NCBI RefSeq assembly: GCF_025421775.1
Contig: NZ_JAOEFX010000011.1
Span: forward strand, 160,781 to 224,780
DNA: 64,000 bases
Source: Paenarthrobacter aurescens
Lineage (GTDB): Bacteria; Actinomycetota; Actinomycetes; Actinomycetales; Micrococcaceae
Direction of reading: 5' to 3'
The notes beneath the pieces were generated by a model. That model made no database searches and was not told where the DNA came from. It saw only the letters and a program-made list of their open reading frames with translations. This document shows positions 63,510 to 64,000 of this stretch, piece after piece. The translations under genes were made by a program, and so were the position numbers. Position 1 is the stretch's first letter, and every line of letters begins with the position of its first letter.

Positions 63510-63872
63510 GCGCCGTGCCGCTTTACGACTTGGATCAACAAGTGCTGGCGGTCTGCGGCCAATTGCGGTTCTCCCCGCTGGCGATTGAATCAGCTCACGG
63601 AAGTTCCATCGTTGACTCCGAAGAGAGGGTATTGATCGACTTTTCCGCCGGCGGCGACTGCAACCCCTCAGGCCCTTTACCGGGCGTGGGAGCTCGGGGT
63701 GACTGCCATCAGCGTGGGACCAGAACGAAACGTCATAGAACTCACCCCGCCACTGATCATCACCGATGAGGAACTGTGGGAAGGTTTCGACCGGCTGGGC
63801 AGCGCATTGGCAGACGTTGCTGCAGGCAAACTGGATGACCAGGACCTCGAACGGTTTGCCGGTTGGTGCTGA
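63506..63872 (+). pseudogene. Class III aminotransferase reduced to its two ends by an internal deletion
   Basis: The left part (TTG at 63506, overlapping the permease stop TTGA) reads VPLYDLDQQVLAVCGQLRFS and IESAHGSSIVDSEERVLIDF, the N-terminus of a class III PLP aminotransferase. From 63654, in the +1 frame, the sequence reads ALYRAWELGVTAISVGPERN, VIELTPPLIITDEELWEGF and ends FAGWC at 63872, the C-terminus of the same family. About 300 residues in between, including the PLP lysine, are missing. It is either a decayed gene or an assembly error near the contig end. Confidence 0.75.
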
Positions 63873-63892
63873 TTCCTAGTTCATGAGGACGA

Positions 63893-64000
63893 AGCGGGGG
63901 GGGGGGGCAGGTAGTTCCGGGGCCCCCCCCGATTTTGGGGTAAAAAAAAAAATAAAAAAAACCCGGGATATTGATGGGAAAAGGATTTGGGTAGGCCCCC
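63893..64000. other. Low-quality terminal sequence
   Basis: Runs of 13 G, 8 C and 11 A, then short irregular homopolymers, unlike the rest of the window. It has the look of the low-quality end of a sequencing read rather than genomic DNA. Confidence 0.75.

Overview
The window is high-GC actinobacterial DNA. Gene content and order point to a soil Micrococcaceae member close to Arthrobacter/Paenarthrobacter: a Trp-operon-associated membrane protein and an HGxxPAAW protein inside the trp cluster, DUF3000, DUF6421, an ANTAR response regulator, and an FMN riboswitch followed by a PnuC-like riboflavin transporter. The genus is inferred from content only; no 16S gene is present. The left end cuts an RNA methyltransferase gene. 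The last ~110 bases look like low-quality sequence at a contig end.

Layout. 1-8.6 kb (+): end of a TrmA-type RNA methyltransferase, acnA, dxs with a tightly overlapping DUF402/hypothetical/small helix-hairpin-helix tail, and an aldo/keto reductase. 8.7-18.9 kb (-): a beta-oxidation pair (thiolase plus hydratase/dehydrogenase) behind a palindromic operator-promoter, RNase D, DUF3000, threonine aldolase, SDR plus DUF6421, msrB and a hypothetical. 19-26.7 kb: alpha/beta hydrolase, YbaK-type deacylase, SufE plus rhodanese, ZapE ATPase, BenE-type transporter, a small antitoxin-like protein and an APC permease. 26.8-27.9 kb: a six-gene minus-strand tRNA cluster (3x Gly-GCC, 2x Val-GAC, Cys-GCA) carrying a 205-bp perfect tandem duplication, then a plus-strand tRNA-Val(CAC).

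27.9-33.5 kb is the one clearly accessory stretch. It holds an excisionase-like HTH protein with no integrase, two paralogous lipoproteins (one apparently frameshifted), a 673-residue protein with a helical/WXG-like N-terminal half and a C-terminal DUF1023 alpha/beta hydrolase, and a short ORF before a PD-(D/E)XK nuclease-like gene. The hydrolase and lipoproteins look like an effector plus immunity set comparable to type VII secreted lipase toxins. This is the best candidate for an undescribed system.

33.5-61.2 kb is dense biosynthetic backbone on the plus strand: def-fmt-rsmB-rpe; FMN riboswitch-ribM-ribD-ribE-ribB-ribA-ribH; hisE-hisG-hisF; hisI-trpE-membrane protein-HGxxPAAW-trpC-trpB-trpA-lgt; gltB-gltD; pyk. 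The minus-strand ANTAR regulator and tRNA-Leu(CAA) follow. Many junctions are 1-4 bp stop/start overlaps (ATGA, GTGA, TGATG), implying translational coupling. 61.3-64 kb: a 740-bp stretch without recognisable genes, an APC amino-acid permease, and a class III aminotransferase reduced to its two ends by an internal deletion.
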